Shown piece after piece: positions 1 to 8,479 of a stretch of 36,482 bases of DNA (position 1 is the first letter of the stretch; each line of letters opens with the position of its first letter). Below the pieces are notes generated by a model, which was not told the origin of the DNA, did not search any database, and saw only the letters and a program-made list of their open reading frames with translations. The position numbers and the translations under genes are program-made. Source of the DNA: Eubacterium sp. CAG:252 (lineage in GTDB: Bacteria; Bacillota; Clostridia; Lachnospirales; Lachnospiraceae); the NCBI GenBank assembly GCA_000436535.1, contig FR886280.1, positions 1 to 36,482 on the forward strand. Reading direction: 5' to 3'.

Positions 1-1
1 A

Positions 2-412
2 GTTAACGGAGCTATCTCTTTCAGTCTTCATGTTGGAGCTGATTCTGCTGAAGACAACAAGATTGCCGTTAAAATTGAATCTATGAGTGCCACAGGTATC
101 GGTGTTAAAGGTCTTAAGGTTGACACAGAAGATGATGCTACAGCTGCTATCGATCGTATAGCAGAAGCTGTACAGAAGGTATCTTCACAGCGTTCAACTC
201 TCGGTGCTGCACAGAACAGACTTGAGCATACAATTGCTAACTTAGACAACGTTGTTGAGAATACAACATCTGCTGAATCTCGTATCCGTGATACAGATAT
301 GGCTCAGGAAATGGTTAACTACAGCAAGAACAACATTCTTGCTCAGGCAGGTCAGTCAATGCTTGCTCAGGCTAACCAGTCTAACCAGGGTGTTCTTTCA
401 CTCCTTCAGTAG
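2..412 (+). CDS. Flagellin, C-terminal part (5' end outside window)
   Basis: This is the structural subunit of the flagellar filament, exported through the flagellar type III apparatus. The frame is open from base 2, with no start in the window, so only the C-terminal ~136 residues are present. The last ~80 residues match the conserved flagellin D1/D0 helix: an RSTLGAAQNRLEHTIANL segment, then NTTSAESRIRDTDMAQEM, and a terminal QANQSNQGVLSLLQ. The gene stops with TAG and is followed within 40 bases by a strong hairpin terminator. The nearest neighbour, a chemoreceptor, is convergent, so the pairing is functional (motility) rather than operonic. Being truncated by the window edge, it says nothing about the variable D2/D3 region or the promoter. 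The gene symbol (fliC/hag) is left blank because flagellin paralogues are common in this family. Confidence 0.95.
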   Translation, partial: VNGAISFSLHVGADSAEDNKIAVKIESMSATGIGVKGLKVDTEDDATAAIDRIAEAVQKVSSQRSTLGAAQNRLEHTIANLDNVVENTTSAESRIRDTDMAQEMVNYSKNNILAQAGQSMLAQANQSNQGVLSLLQ

Positions 413-450
413 TCATAACAGCATTTATCTGAGTGACAACTTAAAAATAA

Positions 451-497
451 AAAAAGATATCCGTCTATGTTCCATGCACATAGACGGATATCTTTTT
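451..497. terminator. Perfect 20-bp hairpin between convergent flagellin and chemoreceptor genes
   Basis: Arms 451-470 and 478-497 are exact reverse complements around a 7-base loop. The left arm begins with an A run and the right arm ends with a T run, so the hairpin can act as an intrinsic terminator in both directions. It serves flagellin directly and could also stop minus-strand readthrough from the chemoreceptor gene. Confidence 0.93.
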
Positions 498-664
498 ATT
501 ATATGAATATTTCTAACTGATTTATATACATATATAGCATGTAATACCATTTATTAATACATATACTGACAAGACAGATTTAATGTCATTTCATATCTCA
601 TCAATACCATGATAGACATTTGCAATATGATATAAACTCCATTATACCACATTAATCAGCTGTC

Positions 665-2803
665 TTATTCCATAAGCTTAAATGCGCCAACTAATTCCTT
701 AAGTCTGTCAGCCTGTGATGAAAGCTCTTCACTACTTGCTGAACTTTCCTCAGCCATAGCTGTGTTCTCTTCTACAACAGCAGCTATCTGGCTTGCAGCT
801 TCTGATATCTGCTTAAGAGCCTCTGACTGCTGTTCAGATGCCTCAGATATCTCACCAATATTGGCTACAAGTTCATTAGTTCTCTCAACAGATGCCATAA
901 GCTTATCTGCTGCTATATCAACCATCTGCTTTCCTTCTTCTATGGCATTAATAGCCTGAACAATAAGTTCTCCTGAATTCTTAGCTGCCTCAGCACTCTG
1001 TGCTGCAAGGTTGCCTACCTGTGTAGCTACTACAGCAAAGCCTCTTCCTTCTTCACCAGCTCTTGCCGCCTCTATAGAAGCATTAAGCGCAAGAAGGTTA
1101 GTACTTGAAGCTATCTCATTGATAGTATTGATAATGCTGCTTACCTGCTTAGAATTCTCACTGATTGTATCCATCGCCTTTACGATTTCCTGCATCTGTG
1201 TATTGCTTTCGACAATCTCTTCGCCGACCTTCTTAGCCATTTCATTAGCTGTATTAGCATTGTGGGCGTTCATATTTACCTGGTCAGATACATTGGCAAT
1301 AGTACTCTGTAACTCCTGAACTGAGCTTGCCTGGTCTGTAGCACCTTCTGTTATAGACTGTGCTCCATCTGAAAGCTGGCTTGCATTAGAAGCTACCATA
1401 TCTGCTACGCTGTTTATTTCTGAAAGTGTCTTTGATAAATCTTTAATAACCTTAACAAGTGAGGCTTCTATCTCCTTAAAGTCACCTACATGTTCAACTT
1501 CAGGCGCTATATTAAAGTTACCATCTGCCATCTCATTAAGACCTCTTGATATATCCTTGATAATCTCATTAAGTCTTTCTGACATTTCTGTAAACTTATT
1601 AGAAAGCTGTCCTATCTCATCATTATATTCTGACTGTGGTCTTGCTGAGAAATCACCCATGGCAAGCTTATCTGCCACCTCGACAACACCGCTTATTGGC
1701 TTTATATACTTTCTTACAAGACGTGAACTTATGATAACAATAATAGCAAGTGTTGCGATTGCTATAATAACCATAAGTGCAACAAGTATTATTGTCTTGC
1801 TTAAAAGGTCCGTCTTATTCAGTGCACTGGCAGCCCACCATGTCTGTCCTGCCGCACTTATTGGAGAGTAATATCTTACTACCTTGGCTCCATTATCCTT
1901 CTTAGTTGTTACACTAAAGCTCTTTCCTGTATCAATTCCTGACTGTATCTTTGCATACTGACCTGATGATATAAGGCTGCTTAACTTCTGTCCTGTATAT
2001 TCGTCTGACTCACTGTCATATACGATTGTGCTGTCGCTTGTTAATACATCAACATACATTGTCTTGTAATCTGAGTCCGATGAACAAAGATTACTGAATG
2101 TACTTATATTGATATCAACAAGAATAACCCCCTGTGTCTTTCCATGATACTCAATAGGGAATGAAGCACTTACCATCTTAATTCCCTGGTCTTCATAAGG
2201 GTCTGTAAAACAGTTCTGCTTTGTAGTAGCCGCATTCCTATAGTAATCCTGTGAGCCATATGATGTATATGCACCATAGCTCTGTGCATTGCCTGTCTTT
2301 GCAGCTGACTCATTCACATACACTGTGTAGTCCTTTATTGAAGGGTCAAATGCATCAGGTTCGAAGAACACACCAACACCTACGATTTCTTCGCTTGATG
2401 TTACTGTTGAAGATGCAACGCTGACCATGAACTCTTCCATCTCTTTATTCATCTCTTGTAACTGGATATCATATATGCTGCTCTTTGCAGTCTCACCACT
2501 ATATCCTGTCTTACTATATTCATCATACTTATCAGTTATGTAATCCTGAAGTATGGTAGCTGTATTAGCAGCTGTATCTATTACCTCCTGTACTGAACGT
2601 CCATTCTGAGCTGCAATACCTTCAAACTCACCACTTATACTTGAGCTCAAAAATCTTGCTGCTATACTTGCACTTATAATTATCATAAGTGTAAGACATA
2701 ATCCAAGAAGACAGCCTACTGCAACAGATATCTTATAAGTCAGTTGTCTGTTTCTGAACTTCTCCGCTGCACTAGCTTTAACTTGTTCTCTTTTTTTACC
2801 CAT
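665..2803 (-). CDS. Methyl-accepting chemotaxis protein (dCache-HAMP-MCPsignal)
   Basis: This 712-aa transmembrane chemoreceptor senses an extracellular ligand and controls the CheA kinase. The predicted order is a short basic cytoplasmic N-terminus, TM1 at about residues 24-49, an extracellular Cache-like sensor at about 50-330, TM2 at about 336-360, HAMP at about 361-415, then the long coiled-coil signalling domain. The signalling hairpin tip is canonical (IASSTNLLALNASIEAARAG followed by GRGFAVVA). Methylation-helix-type repeats with paired Glu/Gln surround it. The C-terminus ends KLVGAFKLME, with no CheR-tethering pentapeptide. The start is preceded by AGGAGG seven bases upstream, supporting the ATG at 2803. 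It is monocistronic here, convergent with flagellin. The ligand cannot be read from sequence; dCache receptors commonly bind amino acids or other small metabolites. Confidence 0.95.
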   Translation of the reverse strand: MGKKREQVKASAAEKFRNRQLTYKISVAVGCLLGLCLTLMIIISASIAARFLSSSISGEFEGIAAQNGRSVQEVIDTAANTATILQDYITDKYDEYSKTGYSGETAKSSIYDIQLQEMNKEMEEFMVSVASSTVTSSEEIVGVGVFFEPDAFDPSIKDYTVYVNESAAKTGNAQSYGAYTSYGSQDYYRNAATTKQNCFTDPYEDQGIKMVSASFPIEYHGKTQGVILVDINISTFSNLCSSDSDYKTMYVDVLTSDSTIVYDSESDEYTGQKLSSLISSGQYAKIQSGIDTGKSFSVTTKKDNGAKVVRYYSPISAAGQTWWAASALNKTDLLSKTIILVALMVIIAIATLAIIVIISSRLVRKYIKPISGVVEVADKLAMGDFSARPQSEYNDEIGQLSNKFTEMSERLNEIIKDISRGLNEMADGNFNIAPEVEHVGDFKEIEASLVKVIKDLSKTLSEINSVADMVASNASQLSDGAQSITEGATDQASSVQELQSTIANVSDQVNMNAHNANTANEMAKKVGEEIVESNTQMQEIVKAMDTISENSKQVSSIINTINEIASSTNLLALNASIEAARAGEEGRGFAVVATQVGNLAAQSAEAAKNSGELIVQAINAIEEGKQMVDIAADKLMASVERTNELVANIGEISEASEQQSEALKQISEAASQIAAVVEENTAMAEESSASSEELSSQADRLKELVGAFKLME

Positions 2804-3036
2804 CTCAATTCCTCCTATAGGTATAAAATATAGACATTATATATCACGTTCTTCATTACAGACTACATACATATAATAATGCAGCACATCCACTTCTTCC
2901 AATACACGACAATAAAATCTGTTGTTATCATAGTACTATTGAGTGACAAATTCAACATTTTTTTACAGTTTTTAACATTTTCGACATTATTTTCTATATA
3001 TTTTTTATATTTATATAATTATTGTATAATAAAATA

Positions 3037-3072
3037 TCATGTACTATTTGTTTTAAAACATCTAGTACATGA
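3037..3072 (-). terminator. Inverted repeat/terminator-like hairpin downstream of the Rpn relic
   Basis: Ten-base arms 3037-3046 and 3063-3072 are perfect reverse complements (TCATGTACTA / TAGTACATGA). The 16-base loop contains the palindrome GTTTTAAAAC. On the minus strand it is followed by an AT-rich TATTTTATT tract. It lies about 10 bases past the stop of the decayed nuclease reading frame, consistent with a retained terminator of that relic. Confidence 0.5.
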
Positions 3073-3081
3073 CACTATTTA

Positions 3082-3333
3082 TTAGATATCTTTTTGTTCC
3101 ATAGACTTCTCAGCCTTATCTACTTCCTCTTTTGTATACTATGTGAGTATCTGTTCCTTAGTAAACCCAAGCTTGAGCATAACTTTGATAGCATGTATTC
3201 GTTCCCTTTTTCCACCACGTTCTATAAATGCTTCACTCCACTCAAACATACCAGTCACACTTCATTCTAATTCAGCCGTCATTTTTAAGTTATATTTCTG
3301 TTCTAAAAGAGCTTTCTTTTCTATATAACATAA
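3082..3333 (-). pseudogene. C-terminal relic of an Rpn-family (PD-(D/E)XK) recombination-promoting nuclease
   Basis: Read on the minus strand in one frame, this stretch gives a coherent protein tail interrupted by two stops (TGA at 3262-3264 and TAG at 3139-3141). Pieces are EKKALLEQKYNLKMTAELE, then SVTGMFEWSEAFIERGGKRE, then IHAIKVMLKLGFTKEQILT, and finally YTKEEVDKAEKSMEQKDI before TAA. A charged ERG..RGE-type helix followed by an 'LGFTKEQI' repeat is typical of the C-terminal region of Rpn/transposase-like nucleases that are abundant in Lachnospiraceae. The catalytic N-terminal domain is absent. The open frame begins essentially at the stop codon of the neighbouring rrf2-type gene and overlaps it slightly in another frame, so insertion or deletion probably joined the two. 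Family assignment is by remembered sequence style, not a search. Confidence 0.6.
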
Positions 3334-3752
3334 TTATCAATACCATTACCTGAATTAATAAGGTCAGCTATTGTTATATTGCCAAAGTAATCATTAATAG
3401 TCTTCTCAAAGTTCTCCCACATTGTTATTGTCTTACACTCTGAAAGCTTAGGACACTTGTTAGGCTTATTCTCAAGACATGCAACAGGTGCAAGTGAACC
3501 TTCCGTGCACTGTAAAATACTAAGAACTGTATATTCTTCAGGTCTTCTTGACAGCTTATAACCGCCTCCCTTTCCACGAAGTGATGTAAGGAAATCATTC
3601 TTACTTAGCATAGAAACTATTGACTCAAGGTATTTCTCTGATATTCCCTGTCGTCCTGCTATATCCATAAGTGTTATATATTCTCCATTATCGTGTTCTG
3701 CAAGGTCAATCATAACCCTGAGCGCATATCTTCCCTTAGTTGAAATCTTCAT
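3321..3752 (-). CDS. Rrf2-family transcriptional regulator (IscR/CymR-like)
   Basis: This 143-aa winged-helix DNA-binding regulator belongs to the Rrf2 family, which includes IscR (Fe-S), CymR (cysteine) and NsrR (NO). The N-terminus MKISTKGRYALRVMIDLAEH is the family signature. The recognition helix is at about residues 26-48 (DIAGRQGISEKYLESIV) and the wing has LRGKGGGYKLSR. Four cysteines, C82, C92, C100 and C106, lie in the region where cluster-binding members place their ligands (C92-x7-C100-x5-C106), so an Fe-S cofactor is plausible, unlike CymR. No iscS/nifU or cysteine genes are adjacent, so the regulon is unknown. The start has a GGAGG about seven bases upstream. The stop lies right at the edge of a transposase-like relic, but the length is normal for the family. 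Confidence 0.9.
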   Translation of the reverse strand: MKISTKGRYALRVMIDLAEHDNGEYITLMDIAGRQGISEKYLESIVSMLSKNDFLTSLRGKGGGYKLSRRPEEYTVLSILQCTEGSLAPVACLENKPNKCPKLSECKTITMWENFEKTINDYFGNITIADLINSGNGIDNYVI

Positions 3753-3937
3753 ATACTTCCTCCAATATCTGTTACAATAATACTTTTATAGTATAAACAT
3801 ACTTTACCACAATGTTTATATATTTTTCAAGTTTATTTTGAATTTTTCTATATTTCCCGAGTTGAATATATGATATTTCGAGTAATTGACTAACTATAAC
3901 CTGTCTTTATATATTGCAAATGCTTTTTATGAAAATA

Positions 3938-5779
3938 TCATTTTATACTATCCTCCACACACAATGCCCCATACCCCGTTACCGGATTAGGTGTCTGTGT
4001 CACACCATCAAGCTGCCTTGCTCCGCTTCGTAGATATGCCTTTAGCTTCTCGCCATACATAAACCTGTCATTTCCCATAACTATCCCCCACTGCATAAGA
4101 AGTGCCGCCGCCCCCGTCACAAACGGCGTTGCATATGATGTACCGGTCACGCTTGTATACACCACTCCCTGTCTGGTATCCCTTCTTATACTTATATCCA
4201 CACCCGGCGCAAGAATATCTGGCTTTATTCCCGCTGTAAGTACATCCGTTAAAGCACTGCCTCTCCCTGAAAATGCAGCATATGCACCTGTATATGAATT
4301 ATAAGCCCCGACTGATATGCAGCCACCTGCAGTTGCCGGAATAGTTATTGTATCGTATGCAACCGGTCTTATAACACCTGTTGCCCTGTTTAATGATACA
4401 CTTGCCGGAAGCCATATATTATAAGTTCCCTGACGTACATTTTCACCATAAAGCTGTATTTTCCATATGCCTGATGTTATATAACTTCCCTGTAGCTGTA
4501 GATTAATGTATATTTCCTGATAAAGATTATACGGCGAAGGCTCACCTGACATACTTATGACATTAGTTCCTCCAAGCGTATATCTGCTTATCTTCCCATG
4601 TGTCACTATAACCCGTTCAGTGCCATCCGGACTTATAAGCGTTACCCTTATATCATCCCAGTAATACTTCCATATCTGTATATCTATAGAACTCTGATAC
4701 TCACCAACTGCTATCTCAACTGTATCAGTCTGGGCATTTTTAATGGTACCGCCATAATGGACAGCCTTATCCGCTTCATTTCCGCTTCCTATACATATAC
4801 TGCATTTATAGCCTGATGCAGCTGCATTTATATAACTCTCAAGCAAAGTATTGCCATTGTGGTCGCCGTAATTCATTCCATAGCTTATATTAATAGCTAC
4901 CGGTCTGTTATACTCCATCGCCTTTCTTATAATGTAATCTATTGCATCCATAAGGCTGGTTGTTCGCGGAAACTGATTATTATATGAATATCCCATCTTA
5001 ACAACAATTATATCCGACTCATATGCCACACCGCTCTTTCCACAGGCTATAACTGCCACATTCGTTCCGTGCTGTATATTGTCAAATGCGGGAATTTCCT
5101 CATTTTCTTCCTGCGATATATCCCTACCTGTATACACATTTCTATCTTTTCCTATAAATGCATCAATATCCGCAGCACTATACTCCCTCTGTAACGTCTG
5201 GTCATATATATCCAGTATCCTTGTACTCCCGTCAGCATTACGGAACTCACTGCTATATATATCAATTCCCGTATCTATTATAGCTGTTATTACACCTTTT
5301 CCACTAAGATACTGTATCCCATTATCTGCTATGCCGCCAATTCCATGCCCTGTCTGACCTGAGCCAATATTTCCACTTGTATTTTCACTTATACTTTCAT
5401 TAATATTCCTGCTTATATTCTTATACCCATAAGCCCCCGGCTGACCCACGCGCACATTAGAAGCACACGCCGCAGATTTCGCACGCTCTAACTGGAAGTA
5501 AAGGCTCTTTGGCTTTTCTACATAAACTATCTGCGGCTCCTGCGAAATAAGTTCTATTGTAGCTTTATCTGTCACTATTATCGCATAATTAAACAACAAT
5601 TCCCTTACATATACATTATAATTTGCTTTTATATTCTCAAGATTCCCTGTATACCTGACAATTATTTCCCACGTATTATCACGCCAGTTAAAGCCTGTGC
5701 TTAGGCTTTCCGAGCTTTCCAGTTCCTCCCTTGTCGCATCCAGTGATACATTCAGAAGATTTTCTATTTTCTGGTTCAT
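3938..5779 (-). CDS. Subtilisin-like serine protease (peptidase S8 family)
   Basis: This is a 613-aa S8 protease. The catalytic triad is visible: Asp169 in AIIDTGID, His237 in NIQHGTNVAV, Ser548 in TGTSYATPFVTGAAALL, with the oxyanion Asn334 in GSGNEA. The N-terminal ~110 residues resemble an inhibitory prodomain (VTDKATIELISQEPQIVYVE). About 150 residues between Asn334 and Ser548 form an inserted beta-rich domain (WDDIRVTLISPDGTERVIV), as in clostridial CspB-type proteases. There is no signal peptide. I chose the ATG at 5779 because GGTGGA precedes it at SD distance. The in-frame extension to 5842 runs back through the upstream terminator hairpin and is unlikely to be translated. There are no csp, sleC or sporulation genes nearby, so it is an orphan of unknown substrate; intracellular proprotein processing or secretion by a non-Sec route are both possible. 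Confidence 0.93.
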   Translation of the reverse strand: MNQKIENLLNVSLDATREELESSESLSTGFNWRDNTWEIIVRYTGNLENIKANYNVYVRELLFNYAIIVTDKATIELISQEPQIVYVEKPKSLYFQLERAKSAACASNVRVGQPGAYGYKNISRNINESISENTSGNIGSGQTGHGIGGIADNGIQYLSGKGVITAIIDTGIDIYSSEFRNADGSTRILDIYDQTLQREYSAADIDAFIGKDRNVYTGRDISQEENEEIPAFDNIQHGTNVAVIACGKSGVAYESDIIVVKMGYSYNNQFPRTTSLMDAIDYIIRKAMEYNRPVAINISYGMNYGDHNGNTLLESYINAAASGYKCSICIGSGNEADKAVHYGGTIKNAQTDTVEIAVGEYQSSIDIQIWKYYWDDIRVTLISPDGTERVIVTHGKISRYTLGGTNVISMSGEPSPYNLYQEIYINLQLQGSYITSGIWKIQLYGENVRQGTYNIWLPASVSLNRATGVIRPVAYDTITIPATAGGCISVGAYNSYTGAYAAFSGRGSALTDVLTAGIKPDILAPGVDISIRRDTRQGVVYTSVTGTSYATPFVTGAAALLMQWGIVMGNDRFMYGEKLKAYLRSGARQLDGVTQTPNPVTGYGALCVEDSIK

Positions 5780-5820
5780 ATTCCACCATATAATTGACAT
5801 TAATAATACATATTCAGAAT

Positions 5821-5862
5821 AAAAAAGCATATTCATAACCATACAGGTTACAAATATGCTTT
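5821..5862 (-). terminator. Intrinsic terminator after the zinc-ribbon protein gene
   Basis: Arms 5824-5833 and 5853-5862 (AAAGCATATT / AATATGCTTT) are perfect complements with a second inner stem (AACC/GGTT). On the minus strand the hairpin is followed directly by TTTTATT. It lies 20 bases after the stop of the gene at 5882-6286 and upstream of the protease start, so the two genes are probably separate transcription units. Confidence 0.85.
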
Positions 5863-5881
5863 ACATTAAATATTCTTTATA

Positions 5882-6286
5882 TCATGTCTTTTTGATAAAT
5901 TCTATTCTGCACTTAGGGCACTTAATACTTATCCTGCCCTTGCCTCTTGGAACTCTTATCTTCTGGGAACAGCTAGGACACTTAAATATCTTATGTGTCT
6001 TATTATCTGCAATTCTGAACTTTATCTTATTAATCTTACCAACAACCTTGTAGTGAAATCTAAGATATCTTTCATTCTCCTCTGAACGCTTTGAGATATT
6101 ACGCGAAAACACCCTGAAATATGTATATATAATACCAATCAGTGCTATGGTATATATCACATTATTTCTTGCAAACATAGTGATGATAAGAAGTACTAAA
6201 CATATTAAAGACAAATTCCTTGAAAGCTGATCCATCCCATATCTTCCATACATGAATCTTGCCATCTTATCTTTAAAACTATTCAT
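5882..6286 (-). CDS. Small membrane protein with C-terminal zinc ribbon
   Basis: This 134-aa protein has two predicted membrane segments, at about residues 24-40 (SLICLVLLIITMFA) and 42-60 (NVIYTIALIGIIYTYFRVF). A basic linker follows, then a C-terminal zinc-ribbon with two CxxC knuckles (C103-PS-C106 and C123-PK-C126). Both ends are probably cytoplasmic. Proteins with this two-TM plus zinc-ribbon layout are widespread and uncharacterised in Clostridia; no function is assigned. It has its own terminator, and the next gene upstream (yfcE-like) starts on the same strand after a ~175-bp gap, so co-transcription is possible but not shown. The zinc ribbon could bind nucleic acid or simply stabilise the tail. 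Confidence 0.82.
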   Translation of the reverse strand: MNSFKDKMARFMYGRYGMDQLSRNLSLICLVLLIITMFARNNVIYTIALIGIIYTYFRVFSRNISKRSEENERYLRFHYKVVGKINKIKFRIADNKTHKIFKCPSCSQKIRVPRGKGRISIKCPKCRIEFIKKT

Positions 6287-6460
6287 CCAATCATCCAGCC
6301 TTTCATAATCACTTTATCATATCGTTGCCAGCAGGCAATCACTAGATAATACTCTATCACATATATTATCAAATGCAATTAAAAATATATAAACAATTAT
6401 GAAATAAGCTGTCCGCTAAAATAAGACATCATAATTAAAAATTTCAAATAAAAATTGATA

Positions 6461-7000
6461 TTAGTATGTCATATAAATGCTTCCGTCCTCTACATCTTTC
6501 CAGTAGAACTTATCGTCAAGTATCATATAACTATGTGCTGAGTTCTCCTTTGGAATAGATACTGAACCCGGGTTCATATATATATATCCATCTCTTTGTT
6601 CACACTTAGGAACATGTGTATGACCGCACAGAAGAATGTCGCCCTCACATAATGCCGGTATATTCTTCTCATCAAGCTTGTGTCCATGTGCAAGCACGAT
6701 TGAACGTCCGTTAAAGTTAAGATAAGCCTGTTCAGCAAGAACATTAAAGTCAAGCACCATCTGGTCCACCTCTGTATCGCAGTTACCTCTTACGCATATT
6801 ATCTGGTTGCGAAGCGGATTAAGCATTGCAATAACTTCCTTGGGAGCATATTCTTTAGGAAGGTCGTTTCTTGGTCCATGATATAAAACATCCCCAAGAA
6901 GGACTAATCTTTCTGCTTTTTCTTCTTTAAATCTGTCTAACATCTGTCTGCAATAGTAAGCAGAACCATGAATATCTGATGCTATCATTATCTTTGCCAT
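6461..7000 (-). CDS. yfcE: YfcE/MJ0936-family metallophosphodiesterase
   Basis: This 179-aa calcineurin-like phosphodiesterase is the expected length for the YfcE family. Dinuclear metal-site motifs appear in order: D9-x-H11 (SDIHGS), GD36-37 (LLGDVLYHG), G72-N-C-D (RGNCD), H105 (AHGHK) and G126-HTH (CGHTHVPK), with NPGS at 143-146. E. coli YfcE hydrolyses phosphodiesters such as bis-pNPP in vitro, but its physiological substrate is unsettled, so the biochemical role is known at family level only. It is cytoplasmic, with no signal peptide. The start is supported by GGAG just upstream (GGAATGGAGTAATAT before ATG). Neighbouring genes do not suggest a pathway. Confidence 0.93.
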   Translation of the reverse strand: MAKIMIASDIHGSAYYCRQMLDRFKEEKAERLVLLGDVLYHGPRNDLPKEYAPKEVIAMLNPLRNQIICVRGNCDTEVDQMVLDFNVLAEQAYLNFNGRSIVLAHGHKLDEKNIPALCEGDILLCGHTHVPKCEQRDGYIYMNPGSVSIPKENSAHSYMILDDKFYWKDVEDGSIYMTY

Positions 7001-7499
7001 ATATTACTCCATTCCCATATATACTGCTTATGCTGCGTTCTTTGTTACCACTAAGGCTGTTATCTGTATACCAGTGTATTGCTATTTCCTGCCTCCAAAC
7101 CGCCTCATAATTCAGACCGCTATTTATATACCTGCAGTTATATGTCTTATATTTTTATTAATTATGATGCCAGAAAGTTTATATTACTATCATAGCGGCA
7201 CAATCTGTTTTTGCATCTGACAACCCAGACTACAATAAATATCGTATTCTCAGATTTTATTACATTTTTGTCGTCAGACACAGGCTCAGACCACATTTTA
7301 CCTCTTACATCATAATTATACATTTACAGTTATTCTACCTTAAACAACCAGACTATGCAAATGTTGAATTTATATTTCTTCTTCGACAAGACAAACATTC
7401 ATCACCAAACTTCTTTGACTGATATTTAATGAGTCCCATCTTCAAAGTCCGCTCAATCCTCTGACACATCGAATTCCCATAAATACCATATTACACTGC
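7001..7499. other. Intergenic region without a confident gene
   Basis: About 500 bases lie between the yfcE-like start and the folT stop. I see no good coding frame. The best candidate is a 39-codon minus-strand frame near 7365-7480 (MCQRIERTLKMGLIKYQSKK...) that lacks an SD and that I do not recognise; it may be chance or a gene relic. No clear terminator for folT is visible. Confidence 0.4.
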
Positions 7500-8120
7500 C
7501 TACCTCGACATCTTGTTATCAATATACTTAACAAACCCCAGCACATAATATACAAGTATAATATTAATTGGAAGCTGTATCATATTTTTTGCAAATCTCA
7601 ATGATAAATAAAATGCAAAACCCTTTCCATACATTATGCTGCACCAGTATGTTCCAAGAAGCACATTGACAAGAAGTGTATCTACTGTCAGTGCAAGTGT
7701 GCATCTTAAAAGAAACTTAACATCAATAAGCTTTAAAAAGCTCTTCTTTTCCTTTGAATTACCAGAGTCAAAGTTCTCAGCAACCTTCATATTACAGCCA
7801 TAGAAGAACAGACCATATATAAAGCCTGCAAGTGCCGCACTTAAAGTCCAGCCCGGAAAATATGCACCCTGTGGTTTAATGACAAACTGTATAAGGTCGC
7901 CTAAGCCGCCGCATACAAAGCCCATTACAGGTCCAAACATATACCCTATGGCACAGTTGGCAAGAAATGACACTGAAATTCTTAATGATGGGGTTACCTG
8001 AATAGATACAAACACAGCCAGTACTGTGTGAAGAGCCACCAGTAATGCAGCAAAAACCATTGACTTGATGCTCTTGAACTCTTTTGCAGAAAATGCAAAA
8101 TTTCTTAGTAAAATAGACAT
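7500..8120 (-). CDS. folT: ECF transporter S component for folate (FolT)
   Basis: This 206-aa integral membrane substrate-binding subunit of an energy-coupling factor transporter is predicted to capture folates and to dock on the shared EcfAAT module, which is not encoded here. About six hydrophobic segments are visible. The conserved block around residues 45-100 (RISVSFLANCAIGYMFGP, GGLGDLIQF, PGWTLSAALAGFIYG) is typical of FolT-type S components. Specificity is supported independently by the tetrahydrofolate riboswitch in its 5' leader. The start at 8120 follows GGAGG and a T run; this SD is part of a hairpin, so translation is likely ligand-controlled. It is monocistronic, with a good promoter at 8350-8378. 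The length matches the family. Confidence 0.92.
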   Translation of the reverse strand: MSILLRNFAFSAKEFKSIKSMVFAALLVALHTVLAVFVSIQVTPSLRISVSFLANCAIGYMFGPVMGFVCGGLGDLIQFVIKPQGAYFPGWTLSAALAGFIYGLFFYGCNMKVAENFDSGNSKEKKSFLKLIDVKFLLRCTLALTVDTLLVNVLLGTYWCSIMYGKGFAFYLSLRFAKNMIQLPINIILVYYVLGFVKYIDNKMSR

Positions 8121-8125
8121 AAAAA

Positions 8126-8164
8126 AACCTCCTTTGCAGTAATCTTCGCTCTACATAGGAGGTT
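8126..8164 (-). promoter_or_regulatory. SD-sequestering expression platform of the folT riboswitch
   Basis: On the minus strand AACCTCC (8158-8164) pairs with GGAGGTT (8126-8132), the second arm being the folT Shine-Dalgarno and followed by a T run up to the ATG. The hairpin can block ribosomes and, with its U tract, may also terminate. A competing hairpin, CTACATA (8176-8182) with TATGTAG (8151-8157), places AACCTCC in its loop and shares bases with aptamer stem P1. This gives a simple ON/OFF switch. The switching logic is inferred from pairing only. Confidence 0.75.
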
Positions 8165-8180
8165 ATTCGCCATAGTATGT

Positions 8181-8277
8181 AGCAGCGGGATGCGGATTAT
8201 GTATCGCAAGAAAACTTTTCGTCCGTATGGCAACTCCCTGTCCATACAGCACTTAACGCACATATTCCTACTCTGCT
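8181..8277 (-). ncRNA. Tetrahydrofolate (THF) riboswitch aptamer
   Basis: On the minus strand the leader contains, in order, the class I THF riboswitch landmarks: AGCAG-AGTAG, GCGTTAAGTG, GGGAGTTG, GGACGAAAAG and CCGCATCCCGCTGCT. P1 is AGCAG (8273-8277) with CTGCT (8181-8185). P3 is GTATGG/CCATAC, and a P2 stem can be drawn between ATGT-type and ACAT-type segments. It sits directly upstream of a folate ECF S-component gene, its best known context. The aptamer would sense reduced folate and repress folT. Confidence 0.92.
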
Positions 8278-8349
8278 TTTTATTTTTTATTAATAGAAAA
8301 ACGACCATCTGCCATAACAGCTTTAAGCCATCCTTTCTATTTAGGCATT

Positions 8350-8378
8350 ATTATATACATTGTATACACGGTTGTAAA
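8350..8378 (-). promoter_or_regulatory. Sigma-A-type promoter of folT
   Basis: On the minus strand, TTTACA (8373-8378) and a perfect TATAAT (8350-8355) are separated by 17 bases. Transcription would start near 8343, leaving about 65 bases before the THF aptamer. Confidence 0.75.
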
Positions 8379-8479
8379 GTACATTTTTTATAATTTTAAT
8401 ATTTTTTTCAGCAACATTTTCTAAAGTGCTTTGCAAAACCTTCAACAGCGGTCAGTATCCACCACTTATTATATCCATG

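Noticed and set aside
2879..3085. 68-codon plus-strand frame after the chemoreceptor start
   Set aside because: Extremely AT-rich, no SD, no recognisable protein pattern, and spans an inverted repeat.
7365..7480. Small minus-strand frame MCQRIERTLKMGLIKYQSKK... in the gap before folT's end
   Set aside because: No SD and an immediate upstream stop; not recognised. Left as unassigned intergenic DNA.
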